From NCBI GenBank assembly GCA_003484265.1, contig DNDO01000193.1, forward strand, positions 1 to 13,067: a DNA stretch of 13,067 bases, in the 5' to 3' direction. Position numbers and translations under genes: made by a program. Below the pieces are notes generated by a model. It was not told the DNA's origin. It saw only the letters and a program-made list of their open reading frames with translations, and made no database searches. Positions 1-7,286 of this stretch are shown in pieces. Origin of the DNA: Anaerolineae bacterium. GTDB taxonomy: Bacteria; Chloroflexota; Anaerolineae; Anaerolineales; Villigracilaceae. Position 1 is the stretch's first letter. Each line of letters opens with the position of its first letter.

Positions 1-224
1 ACGATAGTCTACGGACTTCGGGCGATATATATGCATCCAGTTTGCGAGGGTCGAATTTTAACTTCGAGGATGAATTTTCAAGACGCACCCGAAGCAGTTC
101 GTTTTTTGTAGTGACTGATTTCAAGGACCTCTCCCTGCAAACCGACCTGGAAACGCGTTTGGAAAGCTACCCGATCTTCGCGCAAGGCGACAGATATATT
201 ATTTACGATCTGGAGAATCGATGA
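1..224 (+). CDS. C-terminal end of an unidentified protein, possibly a membrane glycosyltransferase (5' partial)
   Basis: The frame is open from base 3 through the left edge to the TGA at 222-224, so this is the last 73 codons of a longer gene. A TTG at 42 could act as a start, but nothing suggests that it does. The visible part is soluble, with no membrane span, and ends in a hydrophobic/aromatic segment (YPIFAQGDRYIIYDL). Ends of this style occur in GT39/PMT-like multi-spanning glycosyltransferases, whose C-terminal domain lies outside the membrane; that assignment is a guess from style and from the neighbours. Its stop overlaps the ATG of the sulfotransferase gene (ATGA at 221-224), which indicates translational coupling and places it in the same polysaccharide operon. 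Confidence 0.7.
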   Translation, partial: DSLRTSGDIYASSLRGSNFNFEDEFSRRTRSSSFFVVTDFKDLSLQTDLETRLESYPIFAQGDRYIIYDLENR

Positions 225-1144
225 GCGATATTGCACATCCCATCCTTGTGACCGGCGCGCATCGCAGCGGCACGACCTGGGCGGGCAAAATGCTCGCCGC
301 CGATCTGCAGACCGGCTATATCAGCGAACCCTTGAACCCTTTTCACCGCCCCGGCATCTTCCGCGCGGAGGTGGCTCATTGGTATCAGTACATCTGCAAG
401 GATAACGAAGGCTTATTTATCGATGCGCTTAGAGAAACACTCGAATTTGATTATCATCTTTTAACCGAAATTCGCTCCATCCGCTCAGTGAAGGATTTCC
501 TGCGCATGGGGCGCGACTTTGCGATCTTTTACAACGGCTTAATGCGCGGACAACGCGCACTTATGAAAGACCCGTTCGCTGTATTTTCCGCGAATTGGTT
601 CGCGCAGAGGTTGAAATGCCGCGTTGTCGTCACTGTGCGCCACCCCGCAGCGTTTGCGGGCAGTCTTCAACGGCTCGGATGGAGTTTCGATTTCAAGGAT
701 CTGCTGGATCAACCCCTGTTGATGCGCGACCATCTCGAGAAATATCGGGATGAGATGTTGTCGATGAAAGCGGACGACATCATTGGGCAGGCGTCGCTTT
801 TATGGAAGATGATCTATGCCTCGGTTCATACCTCCCGACAGTTGAATCCTGATCTGCTTACTGTTCGCCACGAGGACCTGTCGCGAGACCCTGTCAATCA
901 ATACCGCGATCTATATAAAATACTCAAACTCGATTTTAGTTCCCGGGTGGAGAGATTCATCCTGAATGCGAGCAGTTCGGAAAATCCCAAAGAGTTATCG
1001 CGAAGAAAGACCCACTCCATTAAATTGGACAGCGCCGCCAACGTAAAGAATTGGAGGAAGCGGTTATCGGATGAAGATGTCAGACGTATTCGGGAGATCA
1101 CCGGGGATGTCTCCAGATTATATTATTCCGATGAGGAATGGTAA
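221..1144 (+). CDS. Sulfotransferase family protein (PAPS-dependent)
   Basis: A 307-residue protein predicted to transfer a sulfuryl group from PAPS to an acceptor, here probably a sugar of the polysaccharide made by this cluster. The N-terminal TGAHRSGTTW (residues 11-20) is the P-loop-like 5'-phosphosulfate-binding loop. KDP at 116-118 and VRHPAAFAGSL at 139-149 fit the 3'-phosphate-binding strand and helix of the Sulfotransfer_3 type. The C-terminal part (KNWRKRLSDEDVRRI) resembles the usual family ending. There is no signal peptide or membrane span, so it should act in the cytoplasm. A GGAG at 212-215 lies 5 bases before the ATG, supporting this start. The start overlaps the upstream stop, and the stop (1142-1144) overlaps the next ATG. 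The family is clear from motifs; the acceptor is unknown. Confidence 0.88.
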   Translation: MSDIAHPILVTGAHRSGTTWAGKMLAADLQTGYISEPLNPFHRPGIFRAEVAHWYQYICKDNEGLFIDALRETLEFDYHLLTEIRSIRSVKDFLRMGRDFAIFYNGLMRGQRALMKDPFAVFSANWFAQRLKCRVVVTVRHPAAFAGSLQRLGWSFDFKDLLDQPLLMRDHLEKYRDEMLSMKADDIIGQASLLWKMIYASVHTSRQLNPDLLTVRHEDLSRDPVNQYRDLYKILKLDFSSRVERFILNASSSENPKELSRRKTHSIKLDSAANVKNWRKRLSDEDVRRIREITGDVSRLYYSDEEW

Positions 1145-1977
1145 TGTCTGACGCGCCTCTGGTCTCCATTGTTACGCCCTCGTTCAATCATGCCCGTTTT
1201 ATCGAAGCCACAATGCAGTCTGTGTTGACGCAGGATTATCCGCGCATCGAGTACATGATCGTGGATGGCGGCTCGAACGACGGGACGGTGGATGTCATTA
1301 AAAAGTACGAAATTGAATCCAGTAGCTTGCTGCTGGATTCCCGACAGCTAGATGTCGGATCCCAAAAGCATTCGATAGCCTGGTGGGTCAGCGAAAAGGA
1401 CAAGGGTCAAACGGATGCGATCAATAAAGGATTCGCGAAGGCAACTGGTGAAATCCTCGCCTGGTTGAATTCGGACGATACATATGAACCTGGCGCCGTC
1501 AGTGCGGCTGTCAAATATTTACAGGAAAATCCTGATGTGGGCATGGTTTACGGAGATTGCAATTTCATCAACGAACACGGAGATGTGATCGGAAAATTCA
1601 ACGCCGCTCAAACGGATTACCGCCTGCTCCGCCAGGGATACGTCCACATCCCGCAACAGACAATGTTCTTCCGCAGGGAACTGTGGGAACAGGTCGGTCC
1701 GCTCGACCCCTCGTTTTATTTCGCAATGGACTATGATCTGTGGACGCGCATTGCCTCGCGCAGTGACATCAAGTTTGTTCCGCAAACGTGGGCGAACTTT
1801 CGCTTGCACACGTCAGGCAAAACCATAATCGCTGATGACCGTTGCTGGCCCGAGATGATACGCGTCCATTACCGCGATGGCGGCTCGTTATTTTCAGTGA
1901 TCGTGGCAAAGTATTACGTCCGCAAGTTGATCGCGCCGGTTTGGAATTGGCGACGAAGGAAGATGTTAAATATATAA
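1144..1977 (+). CDS. Glycosyltransferase family 2 (GT-A fold)
   Basis: A 277-residue cytoplasmic GT2 enzyme that should add one sugar from a nucleotide-sugar donor to a lipid-linked acceptor. The family pattern is complete: VSIVTPSFNHARFIEATMQS at 7-26, VDGGSNDGT at 40-48, KGQTDAINKG at 87-96, the metal-binding NSDD at 109-112, IPQQTMFFRRELWEQVG at 169-185 and the acceptor-site stretch MDYDLWTRIA at 195-204. I use the ATG at 1144, which overlaps the upstream stop (TAATG) and sits 5-6 bases after GAGGAA; an in-frame ATG at 1138 is too close to that ribosome site. Between KKYE (53-56) and AWWVSEKD (79-86) lie about 20 extra residues not usual at this point in related enzymes; the DNA there is two adjacent palindromes (listed separately). 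Donor and acceptor cannot be named. Confidence 0.92.
   Translation: MSDAPLVSIVTPSFNHARFIEATMQSVLTQDYPRIEYMIVDGGSNDGTVDVIKKYEIESSSLLLDSRQLDVGSQKHSIAWWVSEKDKGQTDAINKGFAKATGEILAWLNSDDTYEPGAVSAAVKYLQENPDVGMVYGDCNFINEHGDVIGKFNAAQTDYRLLRQGYVHIPQQTMFFRRELWEQVGPLDPSFYFAMDYDLWTRIASRSDIKFVPQTWANFRLHTSGKTIIADDRCWPEMIRVHYRDGGSLFSVIVAKYYVRKLIAPVWNWRRRKMLNI
1315..1358. repeat. Two adjacent palindromes inside the GT2 gene; possible in-frame palindromic element
   Basis: GAATCCAG (1315-1322) pairs perfectly with CTGGATTC (1333-1340) around a 10-base loop. Immediately after it, CCGACA (1341-1346) pairs with TGTCGG (1353-1358) around a 6-base loop centred on CTAG. The run GGATTCCC (1335-1342) is echoed by GGATCCC (1357-1363). 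The two hairpins fall where the protein carries an unusual Ser/Leu-rich insertion (about residues 58-77), and the reading frame is kept. This is the pattern expected of a short REP-like or Rickettsia-type palindromic element inserted in a coding region. Whether it recurs elsewhere in the genome cannot be judged from this window. Confidence 0.5.
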
Positions 1978-1980
1978 CAA

Positions 1981-2598
1981 ATGAATTTATTATTCTCCCC
2001 TCCCTCCCTCGATGACCTCATCCGTTTGTTCAAAGCGTGGCGGTACTGGTCGCTGGGCGCGTTGATCGGCGCGTCCCTTGGCGCGGCGGTTTATTACATC
2101 GCTCCGCCGCCGTATCGGGCACACGCCGTTGTCCTTGTGGACTTTAACCTCGAGCAAGCCTGGCCCCAGGAGACCGACCGCCAGCAGTTCTACTACCTCG
2201 AACGCGAATCACGCAAACTGGAGGAGATCGCTTTTTCAGATTCAGTGATGGAAGCCATTGCTGAAATGAATCGGAACGTCACTACGACGGAATTGAGAAA
2301 TGGGATGCTCTCGCTGGGTCAACCGGCGGAAGGCGGCTGGGATTTTTACGTGGACGATGACGATCCCCAGCTTGCCGTGACCATTGCGGGTTTATGGGTT
2401 CAAAACTTTACCGGTCAGGTCAGGGCTGCGGCTGCAACTACTGAAGGACCGAATGCCTTCATCCAAGCCAATGTGACTCAGGCCCCGCAGATCCCCAGGG
2501 ATAGAAGCGTGTTATTGAGCACGTATCTCTTTGCGGGAGCAGTTGCTTTTCTTGCGTTGGGTTCGATTTTCGTTTTGTTTGTTACCAAACCCAGATGA
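1981..2598 (+). CDS. Wzz-like polysaccharide chain-length determinant (polysaccharide co-polymerase), kinase-free
   Basis: A 205-residue membrane protein with the Wzz/CapA layout: a short cytoplasmic N-terminus, transmembrane segment 1 at about 22-42, an extracytoplasmic domain of about 130 residues, then a Pro-containing PQIPRDRS (169-176) directly before transmembrane segment 2 (177-201) and a four-residue tail (TKPR). The proline-rich stretch before the second span is a hallmark of the family, which sets the length of polymer made by Wzy. The external domain is shorter than in most Wzz proteins, and there is no fused or adjacent tyrosine kinase in the window. The ATG follows the GT2 stop by 3 bases and has only a weak, distant purine run upstream, so it probably relies on coupling. 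Its own stop overlaps the polymerase start (ATGA at 2595-2598). Confidence 0.8.
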   Translation: MNLLFSPPSLDDLIRLFKAWRYWSLGALIGASLGAAVYYIAPPPYRAHAVVLVDFNLEQAWPQETDRQQFYYLERESRKLEEIAFSDSVMEAIAEMNRNVTTTELRNGMLSLGQPAEGGWDFYVDDDDPQLAVTIAGLWVQNFTGQVRAAAATTEGPNAFIQANVTQAPQIPRDRSVLLSTYLFAGAVAFLALGSIFVLFVTKPR

Positions 2599-4076
2599 AG
2601 ACTTTTGTAAGCAGTGACAAAACATTGACGGCTTTAACGCGCATCCTATGGGGCGCGGCATTGTTCACCATGCCTGTCACGAGTTTTCGATACTTCCCAT
2701 TCATGGGTGATGGGACTCTCGTACGTCCGCTGGCGTTCTATCCGATTGCCCTGCTTCTGCCCCTATTGATAATTCTATGGTTGCGCGGAAAAATATCCCT
2801 GCCTCATTCGGGGACACTGGTACCCCTCATCGGGTTTGTATTGGTTGCTTTTGCAGGAACAAGCCTCGGGTCCATGTTAGACCCGCTGCCATTGCGCGGA
2901 CAGGATTACTTCGGCAGGGTCTTGCGCGCCTGGGCGACGGTTGTCGTGGGGTTGTCCTTTTTTGTATCTGCGATGTGGATGAATCGGGATGAAGGCGATC
3001 TGCGCTTCTCGATCAAATGGCTGTTTGCTGGATTCCTTATGACCGTTTTGTGGAGCGGTGTGCAGTCGCTGGCGTTCTATACGCCTCTGCTCGAAAAGGT
3101 GACGGTCACGCACTGGCAGAGGGCATTCTCAATGCGCGAATTGGTGAAGACGAACCGCGTTTCAGGCATGGCATATGAACCGGCCTGGCTGGCGGGGCAG
3201 ATCGTGACGGTGTATCTGCCGTGGTTGTTCGCGGCATTCCTGACACGCGTAAGGGTGACAAAATATAAATGGATTGAGATTATTTTATTGGTGCTTGCGC
3301 TGTTGTTACTGCTAGCGACGTTTTCGCGCGGCGGATTGTTAAATGCGGGACTGTCTCTTGTTCTCACGTTTTTGCTACTTGGGCGCGATGAGTTGCGCGC
3401 GGCAAGGATATGGTTCGCATCCGGCTTTCGGCGCGGCGCAAGTTTGTTCTTGCGTTTGGTGGTGGTCGCAGTTGCGCTCGGTTCGTTGATTGGCGCGGGG
3501 ATGTTCCTTTCTCAAAAGGGATATATTACGCGTCTCTTCAATTCCAATGCCGATAATCTGGAGGAGTTCGTCATAGAGAATTCAGCGGGCGCGCGCGCGG
3601 CATATACATTTGGTGCGTTGGGCGCGTATCAGGAAAGTCCGCTTTTGGGCGTGGGGTTGGGGGCGAGCGGGTTTTATATTTACGATAACCTCCCCGATTG
3701 GGCATTGACCACCGTGCCGGAGATCGCACGACAACTAAGCCCGGAGAACCGGTTGTACCCCAACCCGAAGAACATGTACGCGCGTTTGCTGGCAGAGACC
3801 GGTCTGATCGGCTTCTTCGTGTTCATTGCCTTTCATTTTTCATTGCTAGGAGATGCGTTGACGGCGTTTAAAAACAAAACGCCTATCATGCGATTTTTAG
3901 GCGTTGCGGGGCTGTTCACGTGGATCGCTGTTTCCATTTACAATGCCACGCAAGATTCACTCGCCATCCCGAATATCTGGATCAACTTTGGAATTCTGGC
4001 TGGGGTGACTTCGTTTGCGTTAGAATCTGAAAACACCGCCGGGGACGGCATTATAAGCAATCGGGAGAATCAATGA
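2595..4076 (+). CDS. O-antigen polymerase/ligase family membrane protein (Wzy/WaaL-like)
   Basis: A 493-residue multi-spanning inner-membrane protein with about ten hydrophobic segments. The Wzy_C signature is present: the long hydrophobic stretch at 228-242 ends in TFSRGG (242-247), followed by a large extracytoplasmic loop (about 305-400) containing GARAAYTFGALGAYQESPLLG and GVGLGASG (352-359), then two or three final spans. VSGMAYEPAWLAGQ (189-202) matches the conserved Arg/Gly/Glu-Pro segment seen before the signature in many family members. Such proteins either polymerise lipid-linked repeat units outside the membrane or ligate glycans to an acceptor; the adjacent Wzz-like gene favours polymerisation. 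There is no Shine-Dalgarno sequence, and translation is probably coupled through the 2595 ATGA overlap. The soluble C-terminal tail is about 20 residues. Confidence 0.88.
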   Translation: MKTFVSSDKTLTALTRILWGAALFTMPVTSFRYFPFMGDGTLVRPLAFYPIALLLPLLIILWLRGKISLPHSGTLVPLIGFVLVAFAGTSLGSMLDPLPLRGQDYFGRVLRAWATVVVGLSFFVSAMWMNRDEGDLRFSIKWLFAGFLMTVLWSGVQSLAFYTPLLEKVTVTHWQRAFSMRELVKTNRVSGMAYEPAWLAGQIVTVYLPWLFAAFLTRVRVTKYKWIEIILLVLALLLLLATFSRGGLLNAGLSLVLTFLLLGRDELRAARIWFASGFRRGASLFLRLVVVAVALGSLIGAGMFLSQKGYITRLFNSNADNLEEFVIENSAGARAAYTFGALGAYQESPLLGVGLGASGFYIYDNLPDWALTTVPEIARQLSPENRLYPNPKNMYARLLAETGLIGFFVFIAFHFSLLGDALTAFKNKTPIMRFLGVAGLFTWIAVSIYNATQDSLAIPNIWINFGILAGVTSFALESENTAGDGIISNRENQ

Positions 4077-4801
4077 TCGTACTTTCTGTTGGAATGCCGC
4101 GCGCGGGCTCAGGCTGGCACTTCAATCTCATCCACGACCTGATGGAAACGGCGGGATATGTCGACGCGCGAGTCATCCGTGAGAAGTATCGTTTGCAGGG
4201 CATACTGACGGAAGTGAACTGCAACATCGGAGTCCTCTCCGCGCGGCGAATGGGGATGGTGAGCCTGCCCGCGTTGATGGGGAAGGACTTCGTCATCAAG
4301 GCGCACGCAGGACCTTCGTCTTCCTCACGTATCTTGCAACGCCTCGGCTTGCTCCGCATCACATACATCTACCGTGACCCTCGCGACGCCATGCTCTCGG
4401 CATATGACTTCGGTCAACGCGCCCTTCAAAAGGGACGCCCGAACGCCTTCTCACATCTCACCGATTTCGAGAAGAGCCTCGATTTTGTTATGGACTACGT
4501 CCGCATTTGGGAGCGGTGGATGGAAGTGAAGAATGTTCACATCGCACGTTACGAAGACCTGCTGACGGACTATGATAGTGAGGTAAGTCATCTTCTTGGA
4601 TTCCTCAAGTTGGATGGAAGGGGACAGGAGGTCCAGAAGGTGACCGAGGAATATCGTCCCGCCGCTGCGGAGGGGCAGCAGGGTCTGCATTTTTTCAAGG
4701 GGCGCATCGGCAGATTCCGTGAATCCTATACGCCGGAACAACAGGCGGTCTTGAAGGAGAGATTGGGCGGATACCTATCCAAAATGGGATATGAACTCTA
4801 G
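4073..4801 (+). CDS. Sulfotransferase domain protein (second PAPS-dependent sulfotransferase)
   Basis: A 242-residue cytoplasmic protein of the Sulfotransfer_1 type. VGMPRAGSGW (6-15) is the 5'-phosphosulfate loop, VIKAHAG (74-80) holds the Lys-x-His typical of the catalytic site, IYRDPRDAMLSAY (99-111) is the 3'-phosphate-binding element, RYEDL (159-163) is a common family motif, and GRIGRFRESYTPEQ (210-223) is the usual C-terminal PAPS-binding region. It is only distantly similar to the sulfotransferase at 221-1144, so the two probably act on different acceptor positions or sugars and are not a recent duplication. The start overlaps the polymerase stop (ATGA) and also has GGGAG at 4063-4067, 5 bases upstream. 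It is the last gene of the polysaccharide run. Confidence 0.87.
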   Translation: MIVLSVGMPRAGSGWHFNLIHDLMETAGYVDARVIREKYRLQGILTEVNCNIGVLSARRMGMVSLPALMGKDFVIKAHAGPSSSSRILQRLGLLRITYIYRDPRDAMLSAYDFGQRALQKGRPNAFSHLTDFEKSLDFVMDYVRIWERWMEVKNVHIARYEDLLTDYDSEVSHLLGFLKLDGRGQEVQKVTEEYRPAAAEGQQGLHFFKGRIGRFRESYTPEQQAVLKERLGGYLSKMGYEL

Positions 4802-4851
4802 TCCGTAATTTATCTGTAACGTCATACGGGGTTCACAAAATTATTTTCGAG

Positions 4852-4857
4852 TATCAT
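4852..4857 (+). promoter_or_regulatory. Possible -10 element for the histidine kinase gene (leaderless arrangement)
   Basis: TATCAT matches five of six bases of the TATAAT consensus and ends 7 bases before the kinase ATG at 4865. No Shine-Dalgarno sequence lies before that ATG. Transcription starting at or just before the ATG would give a leaderless message. A TTCACA at 4832-4837 resembles a -35 hexamer, but the spacer is only 14 bases, so the call is tentative. Confidence 0.3.
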
Positions 4858-4864
4858 TGAATAT

Positions 4865-6595
4865 ATGCGCAGATATGATACGCCCTATGCCGCCGATTGG
4901 TACGCCGCGTCGCTCCGCTGGCTGATGCTGGTTGTCCTGACACTTTCGCTTGCGTTACGCGGGCAGTTGGGTGAACCTCCTTTTTGGGTGCTCGCTCTCA
5001 TGATCTTATGGAATATCGGCATGACCGTACTGGCGGGGGTGAACATGCGCCTGCCCTATCATCGTTACATTGTTTTGAGCGTTGACTTCCTGCTTGCCGC
5101 ATTCTATTTCTGGTCGCAAAACTCGCTGGCGGGAGGTACATCCGTTTGGGCTGGCGTGGCGCCCATTATCACGGGGGCGATCTATTTCGAGATGTGGGGG
5201 GCGTTTATCTCGGCGGGTTTGTTCGCGGTCCTGCAATTTATCGCAATTCGTTATTCCTTCTCGAGCGACATCCTCTTTACGCTGACGGTTGGTCTGGCAG
5301 GAGGATTGTTGGGACGCTTTGGGATGACGCGATTGCGGACAAACCGAAAAGTCCGTGTGGATGCGGAAGAACGCCGCCGCCGCGCTGAGACCGAACGCCT
5401 GAGAGCCATCTATGAAATGACGTCCAACCTGACGGCGACTCTCAGCTACAAACGCGTGCTCGATTCTGCTCTTGACCTCGGCTACAACGCGTTGAACCCC
5501 GTCGTTGACCCCGACGACCAGCCAGACGAAAAACTGGTAAGCGCGGTATTGTTATTCAAAGGCGACGAACTGAGGGTCGGTTCGGCGCGGCGTTTCACCA
5601 ACGCGGATATGCGGGTGGTTCTGCGCGGCAACGACGGCATCCTCAAAAAGGTCGTGGACGACGGCGAGGCGATCTTCACCACTGACATCGGATATGACCC
5701 CGAACTCGGGCGCATCGTTGCATTGCGTTCGTGTTTATCCGCATATTGCTTCCCCTTGCGGAGCGGGTTCAACGTCTATGGCGCGATGCTGTTCGCTCAT
5801 CCCGACGCGATCTATTTTACGCAGGAACGACGCGGTTTGCTGGATATCATCGGCAGGCAGGCGGTGATCGCGGTGCAGAATGCAAGTTTGTATCAGGATC
5901 TGGTCGAGGAAAAGGAACGCATGGTCGAGGTCCAGGAAGAGACGCGCAAGAAACTGGCACGCGACCTGCACGATGGACCGACCCAATCCGTTGCCGCGAT
6001 GGCAATGCGCATCAATCTCGTCCGCCGCATGATGGCAAGGGATACGAAAGACGCGATGGATGAACTGGTGAAGATCGAGGAACTGGCGCACCGCACCACA
6101 AAGGAGATCCGTCACATGCTGTTCACACTGCGCCCGCTCATCCTCGAGTCTCAGGGGTTGAACGCGGCGTTGCAGGCAATGGCGGAGAAAATGCGCGAGA
6201 CCTTTACGCAAAACGTGCTCATCAACGTGGACGACGATGTGCTGGCAAATATGGAGATGGGCAAGCAGGGCGTGATCTTCTACATTATCGAAGAGGCGGT
6301 GACGAATGCCCGCAAGCATGCCGGCGCCGTGCATATCTGGGTGCGCCTGCGTCCGTTCGAGACCGATATTGCGCTGTTGGAGATCGAAGACGACGGTTTG
6401 GGCTTCGACGTGGAAGCCGTGAACAAATCCTACGACAAGCGCGGGAGCCTGGGGATGGTCAATTTACGCGAACGATCAGAATTGGTGAACGGCCTGCTCA
6501 ACATCGATTCTGCGCCCGGCAAAGGTACACGGATACAGGTCTATCTCCCGCTGTCCGAGGAAGCCGCGGACCGCCTGCACCACGCGAAGAGGTAA
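4865..6595 (+). CDS. Membrane-bound sensor histidine kinase, NarL/LiaS type, with GAF domain
   Basis: A 576-residue two-component sensor. Six hydrophobic segments occupy about residues 15-152, followed by a charged coiled coil (about 158-190), a GAF-like domain (about 190-345) with SAVLLFKG at 226-233, and a second short helix (345-365). The HisKA_3 dimerisation/phosphotransfer region has RDLHDGPTQ, with the phosphorylated His at 369. The ATPase domain has EEAVTNARKH (476-485, N box), EDDGLGFD (508-515, G1) and GSLGMVNLRER (527-537). Kinases of this class usually phosphorylate NarL/LuxR-type response regulators, but none lies in the window: the next genes are convergent. The N-terminal membrane part has almost no extracellular loops, which suggests sensing within the membrane, while the GAF may bind a small ligand inside. 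The start lacks a ribosome site, so an alternative start cannot be excluded. Confidence 0.92.
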   Translation: MRRYDTPYAADWYAASLRWLMLVVLTLSLALRGQLGEPPFWVLALMILWNIGMTVLAGVNMRLPYHRYIVLSVDFLLAAFYFWSQNSLAGGTSVWAGVAPIITGAIYFEMWGAFISAGLFAVLQFIAIRYSFSSDILFTLTVGLAGGLLGRFGMTRLRTNRKVRVDAEERRRRAETERLRAIYEMTSNLTATLSYKRVLDSALDLGYNALNPVVDPDDQPDEKLVSAVLLFKGDELRVGSARRFTNADMRVVLRGNDGILKKVVDDGEAIFTTDIGYDPELGRIVALRSCLSAYCFPLRSGFNVYGAMLFAHPDAIYFTQERRGLLDIIGRQAVIAVQNASLYQDLVEEKERMVEVQEETRKKLARDLHDGPTQSVAAMAMRINLVRRMMARDTKDAMDELVKIEELAHRTTKEIRHMLFTLRPLILESQGLNAALQAMAEKMRETFTQNVLINVDDDVLANMEMGKQGVIFYIIEEAVTNARKHAGAVHIWVRLRPFETDIALLEIEDDGLGFDVEAVNKSYDKRGSLGMVNLRERSELVNGLLNIDSAPGKGTRIQVYLPLSEEAADRLHHAKR

Positions 6596-6619
6596 ATGCT
6601 AATTTCTATTCGCCTTATA

Positions 6620-7228
6620 TCAACCAGTAAACAAAACTTCTAAAGACTCTTTTGCCTTCATTACCGCTTTTGCCCTATGGCTGAGGCGGTTTTTTTCGTC
6701 CATGGAAAGTTCTGCCATGGTCTTGCCTAATTCGGGGAAGAGAAAGATGGGATCGTAGCCGAAGCCGTTTGCACCGCGGTCTTCGGGGATGATCTCGCCT
6801 TCGCAGATGCCTTCGCTGAGTTGAACGTCACCATCCTTTGCAAGCGCAATCGTAGCGCGGAAGCGGGCTGTCCATGGGCGGGGGGTGTCCTGTAGTTGTC
6901 GTACAAGGTATCTACGTCTTTCATGGTCAGGTAATTCTTTTCCTTCGTTTTCAGACGAGCCATATCTCTTGGAATACAAACCTGGCGCGCCGTCGAGAGC
7001 ATCTACTTCGAGGCCGGTGTCGTCCGCAATGGAGATCAGTCCGCTGGCTTGGGCGAAGGCGACGGCTTTTTTGGTCGCGTTTTCGGCGTAGGTCAGTCCG
7101 TCTTCGATGATGTCGATGTCGAGTCCGATCTGGGATGGGGTGAGGAGTTCTACGTTTAAGTCGCTGAGAAGTGACTGGAGTTCTTGTATCTTGCCATTGT
7201 TATTGGTAGCGATGAGGAGTTGGTTCAT
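6620..7228 (-). CDS. rdgB: XTP/dITP pyrophosphatase (non-canonical purine NTP hydrolase, RdgB/HAM1 family)
   Basis: A 202-residue cytoplasmic house-cleaning enzyme that hydrolyses dITP, XTP and related deaminated purine nucleotides to monophosphate plus pyrophosphate, keeping them out of DNA and RNA. Family motifs are complete: LLIATNNNGKIQEL (4-17), ENATKKA (49-55), ADDTGLEVDALDGAPGLYS (68-86) with the catalytic/metal-binding acidic pair, RGANGFGYDPIF (151-162), and KNRLSHRAKA (179-188). The frame remains open upstream to 7339, but that would overlap the end of queG; the ATG at 7228 gives the standard N-terminus (MNQLLIATNN). The ribosome site is weak (GGAA about 10 bases upstream). It follows queG by 58 bases and converges on the histidine kinase gene with a 24-base gap that shows no clear terminator. 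Confidence 0.95.
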   Translation of the reverse strand: MNQLLIATNNNGKIQELQSLLSDLNVELLTPSQIGLDIDIIEDGLTYAENATKKAVAFAQASGLISIADDTGLEVDALDGAPGLYSKRYGSSENEGKELPDHERRRYLVRQLQDTPRPWTARFRATIALAKDGDVQLSEGICEGEIIPEDRGANGFGYDPIFLFPELGKTMAELSMDEKNRLSHRAKAVMKAKESLEVLFTG

Positions 7229-7286
7229 ATTAATGTTTTCCGACCCCACGCTTCGATCTGCACTCCGCCTCCCTGCGGGCACGAAG

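Noticed and set aside
5735..6334. 199-codon open frame on the - strand, His- and Arg-rich
   Set aside because: It lies entirely antisense to the conserved GAF/HisKA_3/ATPase region of the histidine kinase and has no recognisable features.
6596..6619. Bidirectional terminator between the convergent histidine kinase and rdgB genes
   Set aside because: The 24-base gap and flanking sequence show no convincing stem or T tract.
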